Source: Arthrobacter globiformis (lineage in GTDB: Bacteria; Actinomycetota; Actinomycetes; Actinomycetales; Micrococcaceae). From it: 64,000 nt of DNA. Position numbers and translations under genes: made by a program. The stretch spans positions 2,604,001-2,668,000 of the forward strand of contig NZ_JAUSXI010000001.1 in assembly GCF_030815865.1 (NCBI RefSeq), written 5' to 3'. Positions 27,568-37,075 of the stretch are shown piece by piece. Position 1 is the first letter of the stretch, and each line of letters starts with the position of its first letter. Below the pieces are notes generated by a model. It ran no database searches, was not told the origin of the DNA, and was given only the letters and a program-made list of their open reading frames with translations.

Positions 27568-28959
27568 TCAGAGGCGGACTGGAGGAGCGCTGCTGAGGTC
27601 CCCTTCCGTGGAGTGCTCCACGATTTCCTCGGCCCTGTGCCCGGCTTCTTCCAGCTTGCGCTGGTGGGGGACCAAAACCGTTACGATCGCACCCAGCAGG
27701 GCGACGCCGCCATAGATATAGAACGCGGTAGCCCCGCCGATTCCTGCAGCAGCCAACCAGCCGCCGATGATTGGGCCCAAAATACCGCCCAGGCGGCCCA
27801 CACTCGCACACCAGGCCACCCCGGCCGCCCTGGCGTTGGTGGTGAAGTAGTTGGACTGGAACCCGTAAACCAGCACCTGGGTGCCGAGGGTGCCCACTCC
27901 GGCGATGGCGATGCACAGGAACAACATCGGCAGAGGGAAGCCGAAAGTCATAAGCACCAGGGTGATAGTGGCCAGCACGAAGGTGCCCGCAATGACCCGC
28001 TGAGGGCCCGCCTTGTCAGCGAAGCGCGAGAGCAGCAAACCTCCCGCCACAGCGCCGAGGTTCAACGCCAAGGGGAAGAACAGGGCGTACGTTCGCCCGT
28101 AGCCGTATCCCTCCATGATTTTCGGCAGCCACGTGTTCAAGCCGTAGGTCAGCAGCAGGCCCGAGAAAGACATCAAACCCAGAAGAACAGAAGCCACGGC
28201 GAACTGTTTGGAGAACACAGCCGCGAAGCCGGTCTTCTGCGGGGCGGCGCCTATCTGCCGAATGACCTGTTCTTCAATGAGCGAAACGCCGGTCCGCTGC
28301 GCAGCAGCCTGGGCCTCCTCCTCACGGCCGCGGGCCAGCAGCCAGCGCGGGGACTCTGGGAGCTTGAACCAAGCGATGGGCAGGAGCAGGACGAGGGGGA
28401 GGGCGCCGATCATGAAGAGTCCGCGCCATCCGATGTTATTGAGGAGCATAATGCCCATGACGGAGGCGAACACGCCGCCGGCGGGGACACCGGAGTAGAC
28501 GATCGCGTTGTAGAACTGACGCCGGCCGGCCGGCGCAAATTCAGCCATGGTGGCGCCTGCGGTGGCAAGGATGATGCCGAGGCCCACGCCGGTGATGAAG
28601 CGCATGGCGCCGAAGGCCGTGACGGTAGTGGTCAGGGCCGTGATGAACATGCCTGCCGAGAACCAGGCGATGCCCAGGAGTATGAGTCGGCGGCGGCCGA
28701 AAAAGTCGCCGACCGCGCCGCAGATCAGCGACCCGACCAACACGCCAACAAGCGCCCACGAGCCCAAGAGGCCAGCTGCGGCGGCATCGAAGGCGCCAAT
28801 CTGACTTGGGTCGGCAAGCAGTCCCGGCAGGACGGTGCCGTATACGACAAGGTCGTAGCCATCGAATAAAAGTGCGGCGCAGATGACGAAGGCCACCCAG
28901 TTTGCGGTGCGCGCCTCTTTGCGCGGGTCTTCGGCGATGACGGTTTGGGGCTGAGCCAT
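27568..28959 (-). CDS. MFS transporter, aromatic acid:H+ symporter-like
   Basis: 463 residues, inner membrane, about 12 helices. The signature FDGYDLVVYGTVLP in helix 1 and the loop GDFFGRRRLILLG match the AAHS group (PcaK, BenK), and the long central loop LPESPRWLLARGREEE is also typical. A ribosome site GAGAGGA lies seven bases before ATG 28959. With the adjacent CatR-like LysR it suggests uptake of an aromatic or related organic acid. No matching ring-cleavage genes adjoin it; the gentisate genes start 24 kb away. Confidence 0.88.
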   Translation of the reverse strand: MAQPQTVIAEDPRKEARTANWVAFVICAALLFDGYDLVVYGTVLPGLLADPSQIGAFDAAAAGLLGSWALVGVLVGSLICGAVGDFFGRRRLILLGIAWFSAGMFITALTTTVTAFGAMRFITGVGLGIILATAGATMAEFAPAGRRQFYNAIVYSGVPAGGVFASVMGIMLLNNIGWRGLFMIGALPLVLLLPIAWFKLPESPRWLLARGREEEAQAAAQRTGVSLIEEQVIRQIGAAPQKTGFAAVFSKQFAVASVLLGLMSFSGLLLTYGLNTWLPKIMEGYGYGRTYALFFPLALNLGAVAGGLLLSRFADKAGPQRVIAGTFVLATITLVLMTFGFPLPMLFLCIAIAGVGTLGTQVLVYGFQSNYFTTNARAAGVAWCASVGRLGGILGPIIGGWLAAAGIGGATAFYIYGGVALLGAIVTVLVPHQRKLEEAGHRAEEIVEHSTEGDLSSAPPVRL

Positions 28960-29342
28960 ATGCCTGTCCTCTCTGACGGAGCATGGAAGAAGTGCCGTGG
29001 GGTGAACCTGTGTCCCCTGCCTTGGCCCAGTGTCTGCAGTGCGTCGCTCGCGTTAAGGGAACGCATGTAAGTCCTTTCATACCGAATATCGGCGAGCATC
29101 ACGGCTTCAGCGTTGAAACTACGCAATGCGGGTTGGAAGGCAAGATGTGTGCAGTGATGTGACTCACATAAGGTTAGCCATTCTTGGCTCCAAACTTGAG
29201 GTGTATTCTCTACACCGTTGAACGGCGGAGGTGTCAATAACCTACATCGACAGTGGGGTCGGAGCTAAAAGCCTTACGGCGCGGCTCCATCACTGGTGCC
29301 GCTGCTTTCCCTGTGGCCCTGCCGGATAAAAACATCAGGTAC
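28960..29342. other. Intergenic region, leader of the MFS gene
   Basis: No gene supported on either strand. The MFS promoter must lie here, reading leftward. I see no confident operator. Confidence 0.4.
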
Positions 29343-31154
29343 TTATGCTTTGCCTTCGCTTCGGGTCAGCATGCTCAACTGGGCGGCGAGCTGCAGGGGC
29401 AGAGCCCTGGGGGGCTCCTGCCAGTCCGGTCCGATCACGGAACTGATCCGGTTCAGGCGTTTGACCAACGTATTGAGGTGCACGTGCAGGGCTTCTGACG
29501 TCTTGGTTAGATTGGTTGAATTGTTGAAGTATGCGGCGAGGGTCTGCACGAGGTCGGAGTTCCGTTGTGCGTCGTAGTCGAGCAACGGCCCCAGCGTCTC
29601 GGTGAGGAATTGTTGCAGATCGTCCCCGCGGTCGGGGTCGAAGGCCAAGGCATAGACACCCAGCTGACTTGCAGAAACGGCCCGGTCTTCGATGCCGAGG
29701 CGGCGAAGGATTTTGATGCACCTTGATGCGATCTCGAAAGGGCGTTGCAGACTTTGGTGAGTGGCTTGCACGGCAGCTGCACTGACGATGACTGGCGCCC
29801 TCAGGCTTGCGCGAAGCGACCGATGCACTGCTGCCGTCGCCTTGTTGACGTCCTGGGTGTCCAGAACCATCGTGGCTTTTCCCTGATGAAGGCCCACCAG
29901 CGCGGGCCATTCTCCAGCCACGGTATGGAGTTGGCGAACGAGCGCGCCAGGCTGAATAACCTCGCAGGCAACGATTACCACGGCATTGACCCGACCTGCC
30001 GGCAGGCCCCGCGAGTTGGCCCGCGCGAGGAGCTCGGCACTGTAGGGCCGCAAGGAGGTGATCACATCGGCCAGCAACTCGCCCCGGACGCGCTCTTGCG
30101 CTTCCACCAGTGCATTCTGTTTCAGGGTCAAGAGTGCCAGGATCTGTCCGGCCCGCTCCAGAGCGCGCTGCTCTGCGTCGAATAAATGGGATGGGGCCGA
30201 TTGCACCACAAGCCCAAGATAGGCATCACCGGCCAGGATGGGGGCGATAGTGTGGTGCGCGCCAGCGGAGTCGGTGGAGGTCACGCAGCGGCCACTCCGA
30301 CGGCTGTCTTCCAGTGTCGAGGCGAGATCCTTCGAAGGAAAGGAGGGCTGCTCGTCTGCCGCGCTGGTGTTGACCACGAGCTGATTGTCACGGTCGTAGA
30401 TCGCAACAGTGCCTCCTAACGAGGCTGCCAAAAGTTCGGCAACTTCCCCGGCCCCGCCGCCTGTCAACACGACTCTTGTCAGGGCGTCGTGCATATGTTC
30501 AGAGCGTTCGATCGTTGCGTATGCGTCACGAAGGTCAGCCAAGGCGCGTTTGCTTTCCTCATATAGCCGTGCGTTTTGAAGCGCCACAGCCGCGTGATCG
30601 GCAAAGGCGCTGAGCAGGGCTACCTCGTCGATACCGAAGGGTCGTTCGATACGGTCGGCTGCGTAGAGTATCCCAAAGACCTCCTGGCCCTTCCGGAGCG
30701 GCACCCCTAGCAGCGCCATTATGCCTTCGGCCCGCAGGACTCTGTCGAAGTCCGCGTCATGGACCAGGGAATCGTCGGCGAGATAGTTCTTTACCCACAC
30801 CGCCGCTTGTGTCTGAACAACCCGGCCGCCGACACCGGTGTTCGCCGGGACGTGTGCCGAGCGAAAGGCCGGCGACAGCGAACCGTCCACCGCGCGCAAG
30901 GTCAGTGCCGTTCTGCCTTCATCGAAAACAGAAAGGTAGGTGACGTCTGTTCCGATAAGGTCGCGGGCGTGCCGCACGATCGAAGCCAGCACGGTATCGA
31001 CATCGACCAACGCTGTGAGGGAGCGGGCGGTCGCATACAAACTGTGCAGTTCGCGTTCACGCCGATGCTGGTGGTCAGCGCTGCTGGTAGCGGCTGATGA
31101 GGCATCCACTGTGCGCACCGGCTGCTCGGCCCGTGGTGTTTCTGACTCTCTCAT
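29343..31154 (-). CDS. GAF-domain PucR-family regulator
   Basis: 603 residues. An N-terminal GAF domain (LYATARSLTALVDVDTVLAS, GVGGRVVQTQAAVWVKNYL, GVPLRKGQEVFGILYAADR), a middle CdaR-type region (RGELLADVITSLRPYSAELL), and a C-terminal HTH_30 (QTLAAYFNNSTNLTKTSEAL, then HVHLNTLVKRLNRI). Such GAF-PucR proteins activate catabolic operons in actinobacteria. It is divergent from the ketone-body genes at 31322-36490, with a 9-bp dyad between them (31185-31215), so it probably senses an acid or CoA ester linked to that pathway. Confidence 0.88.
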   Translation of the reverse strand: MRESETPRAEQPVRTVDASSAATSSADHQHRRERELHSLYATARSLTALVDVDTVLASIVRHARDLIGTDVTYLSVFDEGRTALTLRAVDGSLSPAFRSAHVPANTGVGGRVVQTQAAVWVKNYLADDSLVHDADFDRVLRAEGIMALLGVPLRKGQEVFGILYAADRIERPFGIDEVALLSAFADHAAVALQNARLYEESKRALADLRDAYATIERSEHMHDALTRVVLTGGGAGEVAELLAASLGGTVAIYDRDNQLVVNTSAADEQPSFPSKDLASTLEDSRRSGRCVTSTDSAGAHHTIAPILAGDAYLGLVVQSAPSHLFDAEQRALERAGQILALLTLKQNALVEAQERVRGELLADVITSLRPYSAELLARANSRGLPAGRVNAVVIVACEVIQPGALVRQLHTVAGEWPALVGLHQGKATMVLDTQDVNKATAAVHRSLRASLRAPVIVSAAAVQATHQSLQRPFEIASRCIKILRRLGIEDRAVSASQLGVYALAFDPDRGDDLQQFLTETLGPLLDYDAQRNSDLVQTLAAYFNNSTNLTKTSEALHVHLNTLVKRLNRISSVIGPDWQEPPRALPLQLAAQLSMLTRSEGKA

Positions 31155-31184
31155 GTGGCTATGGTAGCAAGGTCACTGTTGTTA

Positions 31185-31215
31185 TTTACCACCCTATTTA
31201 TTCAATGGTGGCAAA
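31185..31215. promoter_or_regulatory. Operator-like dyad TTTACCACC-N13-GGTGGCAAA
   Basis: Nine-base arms with one mismatch in AT-rich sequence between the divergent GAF-PucR and 3-hydroxyacyl-CoA dehydrogenase genes, 31 bp before the regulator's ATG. A good candidate for the regulator's binding site. Confidence 0.55.
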
Positions 31216-31321
31216 AGAAACCATCGTAATTGCGATCAGGATTTAGTAGTGTGACTCAAACAACAGTGCACTGCTATTCGTTTTGGCCAGCTGTACGTGA
31301 CCTGAAGGACTGCAAAGTCGC

Positions 31322-32256
31322 ATGATCCAGTCGGAAAATTTTGAGTTGCCCGAGCCAATCTCAGATCTGAACGTGCTTGTCATGGGTGCGGGCCTGATGG
31401 GCCACTCGATTGCCGGAGTCTTCGCCGGGGCCGGTGCGTCGGTGACGGTACACGATGTCGATCCGAGGGCTTTGGAAGCAGTGCCGGAGAAGCTTGGCAA
31501 GCAGCTCGTAACCGTGGGCGCCGACCCTGCAGCCGCCAACCGGGTTCGCCTGGCGGCAACGCTTGAGGCAGTTGCTCCTGGCATTCATCTGGTCATCGAG
31601 GCCGTGGCCGAGGTCCTTGACGTAAAACAGGAACTCTTCGCACGGCTGGGGACGTTGCTTCCGCATGCGGTACTGGCAACGAATACTTCTGTGTTCAAAA
31701 TTGGCGAAGTGGCGCGCCATACCTCTCACCCGGAACGGGTGCTTGGCACACATTGGTGGAACCCGCCGCACCTGATTCCTCTCGTGGAGGTCGTGCACGG
31801 GGACAGTACCAACCCCGCCGTCGCTGATTCAGTCGCCCGGCTATTGGGCAGTGTCGGCAAGGTCCCGGTCCACGTACGCAAGGACACGCCAGGGTTTATC
31901 GGCAACCGACTACAGCATGGCTTGAGGCGCTGTCGCTCGTCGAAGCCGGAGTATGCGACGCGGAGACGATCGACCTCGTGGTCCGCAACAGCTTTGGGCT
32001 GCGACTGCCGGTCATGGGACCGATGGAAAATGCCGACTATGTGGGGCTGGACCTGACGGCAGCCGTGCACAACTACCTCTTTCCTACCCTGAACAATGAC
32101 TCTAAGGCTTCTCTCGTGGTGACGGCATTGATCGAAGCCGGTCACCTCGGCGCCAAGACTGGATCCGGGCTGCTGCAGTGGGACAGTAACGCCCGGGCTG
32201 CCGCCGCAGAACGCTTGGAGCAGCATCTGCTTAAGCCCGTCTCCGGACCGAGCTAG
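31322..32256 (+). pseudogene. 3-Hydroxyacyl-CoA dehydrogenase, one frameshift
   Basis: Frame 1 from ATG 31322 gives the NAD-binding VLVMGAGLMGHSIAGVFAGA, NTSVFKIGEVARHTSHPERV and GTHWWNPPHLIPLVEV with the catalytic His, then PGFIGNRLQH. Near 31918 the frame shifts and continues WLEALSLVEAGVCDAETIDL, GPMENADYVGLDLT and GHLGAKTGSGLLQW to a stop at 32256. The joined product would be about 310 residues, the normal length. A single indel separates it from a working gene, so sequencing error must be excluded. It heads the ketone-body operon, which also has an intact paralogue at 35624. Confidence 0.82.
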
Positions 32257-32274
32257 GGCACTGCCTCTTGTTTT

Positions 32275-32305
32275 CGCCGCCGCGCTCTGCCCGGCGGCGC
32301 TTTCT
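32275..32305 (+). terminator. Hairpin CGCCGCC-N11-GGCGGCG followed by CTTTCT
   Basis: Seven-base GC-rich stem 18 bp beyond the dehydrogenase stop, before aacS. May attenuate read-through within the operon. Confidence 0.5.
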
Positions 32306-32343
32306 CCTAACCGATTTTCTTCGTTGAAAGGTGACCTCGACCT

Positions 32344-34365
32344 ATGGTCCACGTACTTCCGCCGGTCACACAACCGGCTCCGCTCTGGACGCCGGACCCG
32401 GCCACCGCTGGGCAGTCCACGCTTGCCAGCTTTACCGATTTCGTGAACGACCGCTATCAGGTGGGTTTCGCAGACCCATTGGATTACGACGCGCTGTGGA
32501 GGTGGTCCACGAATAACATCGAACAGTTTTGGGAGGCGGTTTGGAAGTTTTTCAAGATCGACTCTGCCACTGAATACACGTCTGTGCTGACCGCGCAGAG
32601 AATGCCAGGGGCTGAATGGTTTCCCGGGTCAACCGTGAACTTCGCCCAGCATGCTCTGACCAATGGGCACGACAGTAAAGATGCACTGGTCTGTATCAAA
32701 GAGGATGGTCGCAAGGAAAGCGTGACCTGGGATGAGCTGCGCGTGCGTGTCGGAGCCTTGGCACATACGCTGCGAACTCTCGGAGTCAGCCGGGGCGACC
32801 GGGTCGTCGGTTATCTGCCTCCTGGCCAGCACGCCGTGATTGGGCTATTAGCCACGGCATCCATAGGAGCGATTTGGGCACAATGCGCGCAGGATTTCGC
32901 CGCCACCGCTGTAATAGACCGGTTTGAGCAGCTTGGGCCTGTCGTGCTGCTCGCCGCAGATGGGTACTCCTACAACGGAAGAACGTACGACCGGCGGGAA
33001 GAAGTCGAAAAAGTTCGTGCTGGTTTGACTTCGGTCCGCCACACGATTGTAGTGGATCACCTTCTTCCGGGGGCGTTCGATGGCTCCTTGACCGGTTCGT
33101 CGATGATCGGCTGGGAACAGGCGGTCGCGAATGCTGCCCGGCTGCGGTTCGAGAAGGTGCCCTTCGACCAGCCGCTGTGGGTATTGTTCTCCTCTGGGAC
33201 GACCGGCCTTCCCAAAGGAATCGTCCACAGCCACGGGGGCGTCATGCTGGGCCTGCTGTCACTGACCGGCCTTCATATGGACCTGCGGGCCGACGACACG
33301 CTGTTCTGGTATACGTCCACGAACTGGATGATGTGGAACGTGGTGGTTTCGTCGTTACTCACGGGAGCTACGGCCGTGATCTACGACGGCAGCCCGACCT
33401 ATCCGGACTGCAACCGGCTGTGGCAAATCGCCGACCAGTTCAACGTCACCTTCATGGGCACAAGCCCCGGACACCTCCAGGCCTCCGCCCGAGCCAACGT
33501 CGAGCCGGGCGCCGACTTCGATCTCAGCCAGCTGCGCACTATCGGATCGACGGGATCAACCCTTCCCGCGAGTTGCTACCACTGGGTGCACGAACATGTC
33601 GGAGCCCACATCCAACTCTCGTCGACGACTGGCGGAACCGATGCAGTCACCGCTTTTGCCTGCAGCGCCCCCACGACCCCGGTATGGCCCGGGGAACTGA
33701 GCGCCCGAAGCCTTGGCGTGGCCCTTGAGTCATGGAATAGCTCAGGGACTCCTGTCATCGGCGAAGTTGGGGAACTTATTATCACCAAACCCATTCCGTC
33801 CATGCCGGTGTTCTTCTGGAACGACCGAAGCGGGGAACGGTACCGGGACGCTTATTTCGCTACATTCCCGGGGGTATGGCGGCACGGTGACTGGGTCACT
33901 GTCACCGATTACGGCAGCGTGATCATGCACGGCCGATCCGACTCCACGCTTAATCGCCACGGCGTCCGCCTGGGAAGCTCAGAGATCTACCAAGCAGTCG
34001 AAAAGCTGCCCCAGATCCAGGATTCGCTGATCGTCGGAGTCGACGAAAACGAGGGCGGATACTGGATGCCCCTGTTCGTCGTGCTGTCACCTGATGCCGA
34101 CCTCGACGACGACCTGCGGGAAACGATCATCACGAGCATCCGCACCAACGCCTCTCCGCGCCATACGCCAGACGAGATCATTGCCGTCCCGTCTCTGCCG
34201 CACACTCGAACCGGCAAGAAGATCGAAGTGCCCGTCAAGCGCATTCTTCAGGGTGCAGACCGGGACCACGTCCTGAGCCTTGATGCGATCGATGACCCGC
34301 TATCAGTAACGCAGTTCGTCGAAATTGCACGCACCCGCAGGGCTGCGCGACTCCAGATGCCGTGA
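32344..34365 (+). CDS. aacS: Acetoacetyl-CoA synthetase
   Basis: ATP-dependent activation of acetoacetate, 673 residues, the normal AacS length. Signatures: W-K-F-F-K-I and EWFPGSTVNFAQHAL near the N-terminus, P-loop-like VLFSSGTTGLPKGIVHSHGG, the FWYTSTNWMMWN motif typical of AacS, GGTDAVTAF, and the adenylation lysine region TRTGKKIEVPVKRIL. GAAAGG lies about 12 bases before ATG 32344. With the following thiolase and hydroxybutyryl-CoA dehydrogenase it forms a route from acetoacetate to acetyl-CoA, probably under the GAF-PucR regulator. Confidence 0.93.
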   Translation: MVHVLPPVTQPAPLWTPDPATAGQSTLASFTDFVNDRYQVGFADPLDYDALWRWSTNNIEQFWEAVWKFFKIDSATEYTSVLTAQRMPGAEWFPGSTVNFAQHALTNGHDSKDALVCIKEDGRKESVTWDELRVRVGALAHTLRTLGVSRGDRVVGYLPPGQHAVIGLLATASIGAIWAQCAQDFAATAVIDRFEQLGPVVLLAADGYSYNGRTYDRREEVEKVRAGLTSVRHTIVVDHLLPGAFDGSLTGSSMIGWEQAVANAARLRFEKVPFDQPLWVLFSSGTTGLPKGIVHSHGGVMLGLLSLTGLHMDLRADDTLFWYTSTNWMMWNVVVSSLLTGATAVIYDGSPTYPDCNRLWQIADQFNVTFMGTSPGHLQASARANVEPGADFDLSQLRTIGSTGSTLPASCYHWVHEHVGAHIQLSSTTGGTDAVTAFACSAPTTPVWPGELSARSLGVALESWNSSGTPVIGEVGELIITKPIPSMPVFFWNDRSGERYRDAYFATFPGVWRHGDWVTVTDYGSVIMHGRSDSTLNRHGVRLGSSEIYQAVEKLPQIQDSLIVGVDENEGGYWMPLFVVLSPDADLDDDLRETIITSIRTNASPRHTPDEIIAVPSLPHTRTGKKIEVPVKRILQGADRDHVLSLDAIDDPLSVTQFVEIARTRRAARLQMP

Positions 34366-34417
34366 CCATCCTCGGCATGCCTAGACATTAAAATTCATTC
34401 AGTTGATAAGGACGATT

Positions 34418-35617
34418 GTGACTAGAGAAGCTGTCATTGTTTCTACTGCCCGGACGCCGATCGGTAAGGCCTACCGTGGCGCGTTTAACGACACGACCCC
34501 GCAGCGGCTTGCCGCCCATGCCATCAGTGCCGCGGTTGAGCGTGCCGGTGTGGGGCCGGAAGAGGTTGAAGACGTTGTCCTCGGCTGTGCCATGCAAGAA
34601 GGGGCATCGGGGTTGAATATCGCCCGTCAGGCTGCCCTGCGGGCCTCGTTGCCGGTGACGGTGCCCGGAATGACCTTGGACCGGCAGTGCGCTTCTGGAT
34701 TGATGGCGATCGCGACGGCGGCCAAGCAGATCGTTGTGGACGGCATGAACATTGCTGTGGGCGGCGGTGTCGAATCGATTTCTCTGGTGCAAAACGAACA
34801 CGCCAACGGGTACCGGGCCCGGGATCCCTGGCTGGTGGAGAATCTGCCGGAGATCTATTTGCCGATGCTCCAGACCGCCGAGATCGTTGCTGAACGCTAC
34901 GGGGTGTCGCGGGAAGCCCAGGATGCTTACGCGCTGCAGTCACAGCAGCGAACCGCCGCAGCGCAGCGGGCCGGTCTTTTCGATGCTGAAATTGTCCCCT
35001 TGACGACTACCAGGGTGGTTACCGACAAGATCACCGGCCTAACCAGCCGGGAGGAGATCACCCTCAGCAAGGATGAAGGCAACAGGCCCGAGACCGATCT
35101 GGCGTCGCTGGCCAGGCTACGGACGGTACTGGCTGACGGCCAGGTCACGGACGCAGCGTCGGTCACTGCCGGGAACGCTTCCCAGCTCTCCGATGGGGCC
35201 TCCGCCTGTGTGCTGATGGAGAGCGGACTTGCCCGGCAGCGGGGACTTGAGGTGCTCGGGACGTACCGGGGAATCGCGGTCGCCGGATGTGGGCCTGACG
35301 AGATGGGCATCGGCCCGGTATTCGCCATCCCGAAGCTGTTGGAGCAGCACAACCTCAAGATTGACGACATTGATCTGTGGGAGCTCAACGAGGCCTTCGC
35401 GTCCCAGGCGCTGTACTGCCGCGACATTCTCGGCATCGATCCAGACCGGTTCAACGTCAACGGCGGGTCCATTTCGATCGGCCACCCGTATGGGATGAGC
35501 GGATCCCGGATGGTCGGCCACGCCCTGCTCGAGGGCCGGCGCCGCGGCGCCCGGTTTGTCGTGGTCAGCATGTGTGTCGGTGGCGGCATGGGTGCTGCCG
35601 GACTGTTCGAGATCTGA
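34418..35617 (+). CDS. Acetyl-CoA C-acetyltransferase (thiolase)
   Basis: 399 residues from GTG 34418 (AAGGA at 34408-34412). Catalytic C91 in DRQCASG, H356 in GHPYGMSG and C386 in MCVGGGMG are all present. The GHPYGMSG variant is common in degradative thiolases. Six bases separate its stop from the next ATG. In this operon it would cleave acetoacetyl-CoA made by AacS, or a longer ketoacyl-CoA. It is distinct from the thiolase at 2087, differing around the active-site Cys (NKLCLSG there). Confidence 0.93.
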   Translation: MTREAVIVSTARTPIGKAYRGAFNDTTPQRLAAHAISAAVERAGVGPEEVEDVVLGCAMQEGASGLNIARQAALRASLPVTVPGMTLDRQCASGLMAIATAAKQIVVDGMNIAVGGGVESISLVQNEHANGYRARDPWLVENLPEIYLPMLQTAEIVAERYGVSREAQDAYALQSQQRTAAAQRAGLFDAEIVPLTTTRVVTDKITGLTSREEITLSKDEGNRPETDLASLARLRTVLADGQVTDAASVTAGNASQLSDGASACVLMESGLARQRGLEVLGTYRGIAVAGCGPDEMGIGPVFAIPKLLEQHNLKIDDIDLWELNEAFASQALYCRDILGIDPDRFNVNGGSISIGHPYGMSGSRMVGHALLEGRRRGARFVVVSMCVGGGMGAAGLFEI

Positions 35618-35623
35618 ACCACC

Positions 35624-36490
35624 ATGAGTACGGAACAAGATTTCAAGAGGGTCGGAGTCATCGGTGGCGGCACCATGGGAGCGGGCATCGCCGAGGTCAT
35701 CGCCCGCGCCGGGGACTCGGTGTTGATCCTCGAACGTGACACTGACGCAGCATCAGCTGCCCGGGCCCGCATCAAAAATTCTTTGTCCCGGGCGGTGAAG
35801 TCCGGTCGTCTCGACGAGGCAGGCGCGGCGGCGGCTTTGGGCAGAATCGATACAACCTTGGATATTGGGGACTTTGCCGATCGGCAACTGGTCATCGAAG
35901 CCGCCCCCGAAATTGAGGCCGTGAAGATCGACCTGTTCAAACAGCTGGACAAGGTCGTAGCGCCGAACACCGTCCTGGCCACCAACACTTCCTCCATCCC
36001 GGTCATCAGGATCGCGAAAGCGACGTCCCATCCCGAACGTGTGGTCGGTGTGCACTTCTTCAATCCTGTCCCTGTTCTTCCTCTCGTTGAGATCGTCGTT
36101 AGCCTGGCTACCGCCCCCCAGGTGGCAGATGAGATGGCCGACTACGCACAGAACCGACTGGGTAAGAAGACGATCCGCACAGGTGACAAAGCGGGGTTCG
36201 TGGTCAATGCGCTGTTGGTGCCCTATCTCATCAACGCCATCCGCATGTTCGAGTCCGGCTTCGCCGACAAAGAGGACATCGATGCTGGCATGATCCACGG
36301 ATGCGGGCACCCCATGGGACCGCTGCGGCTCAGCGACACCATTGGTCTCGACGTTGTGCTCGCCGTCACCGAGTCCCTATACTCCGAATTCCGCGAACAA
36401 CAGCACACCCCGCCACCACTGCTGCGTCGCATGGTCGAAGCCGGCCACCTCGGCAAAAAAACTGGACAAGGCTTCTACACCTACCCATGA
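35624..36490 (+). CDS. 3-Hydroxybutyryl-CoA dehydrogenase
   Basis: 288 residues. Dinucleotide fold VGVIGGGTMGAGIAEVIARA at the N-terminus (GGGTMG 14-19), TNTSSIPV, catalytic GVHFFNP with the partner Glu nearby, and the dimer domain ending GHLGKKTGQGFYTYP. A typical PaaH/Hbd single-domain enzyme converting 3-hydroxyacyl-CoA to 3-ketoacyl-CoA. It is the last gene of the operon, translationally close to the thiolase. Because the first dehydrogenase (31322) is frameshifted, this may be the only working one. Confidence 0.93.
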   Translation: MSTEQDFKRVGVIGGGTMGAGIAEVIARAGDSVLILERDTDAASAARARIKNSLSRAVKSGRLDEAGAAAALGRIDTTLDIGDFADRQLVIEAAPEIEAVKIDLFKQLDKVVAPNTVLATNTSSIPVIRIAKATSHPERVVGVHFFNPVPVLPLVEIVVSLATAPQVADEMADYAQNRLGKKTIRTGDKAGFVVNALLVPYLINAIRMFESGFADKEDIDAGMIHGCGHPMGPLRLSDTIGLDVVLAVTESLYSEFREQQHTPPPLLRRMVEAGHLGKKTGQGFYTYP

Positions 36491-36842
36491 ATCCGCGACG
36501 GGCCGAATAGCTCATCACTCAGAAGGGCCGCCGCCGTGCGCTGTTCTGAATTCCGTGATGACGCCGCCAGCCTGTGACCCCATGCGCTGGCCCAGGCGGG
36601 TTCCGGGTCCTTCGCAGACTGAGCGTTTCGGCCCTAGCCCATTCTCCTCATCAAGCATGCCCTGCCGAACTAGCTGCGACGTCCCTGCGAAAACCCGAGA
36701 GTGGCCGTTGTGGGCCGATTGCCTGCCGGAGCTGTCAAGGATCCCCCGCGGCCTGAAATCGTGGTGATTCCCAATTTAAGAAGCCTTGCGGCTAAGCCCA
36801 CAACATGGACGCAGCGCGCATTCGTGGACTTCAGTGGTGACT
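36491..36842. other. Intergenic region, nothing recognised
   Basis: Between the end of the ketone-body operon and two gene fragments. No frame matches a known protein, and no clear terminator follows the dehydrogenase. Confidence 0.4.
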
Positions 36843-37075
36843 ATCTTGCGACGAATCGACTTCACCACCCCCGAAGGCAAGGAATACGAACTCCGCCCCG
36901 CCGGGAACCTGCCCACCATCGTGGTCCGCCCCCGCGGCTGGCACCTGCCCGAGAAACACATGCTCATCGACGGCACCCCGATCGCCGGCGGCATCGTGAA
37001 CTTCGGCCTGTACTTCTTCCACAACGCCCGCCGCCTCCTGGCCCAGGGCAAGGGCCCGAGGGCAAAGTCGGAAGC
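36843..37075 (+). pseudogene. Malate synthase A, internal fragment
   Basis: About 75 codons reading [19 protein letters not shown], then [19 protein letters not shown] and [20 protein letters not shown], a conserved block of malate synthase A just before its KMESH segment. Both ends of the gene are missing. It passes directly into the Old Yellow Enzyme fragment, which uses another frame. Malate synthase is a glyoxylate-shunt enzyme, so a full copy must exist elsewhere if the host uses the shunt. Confidence 0.8.

Noticed and set aside
27613..28869. 418-codon plus-strand frame rich in Glu, Gln, His and Gly
   Set aside because: Mirror of the MFS transporter on the minus strand; high-GC coding strands often leave long antisense frames.
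34927..36063. 378-codon minus-strand frame
   Set aside because: Antisense to the thiolase and 3-hydroxybutyryl-CoA dehydrogenase genes; no motif.
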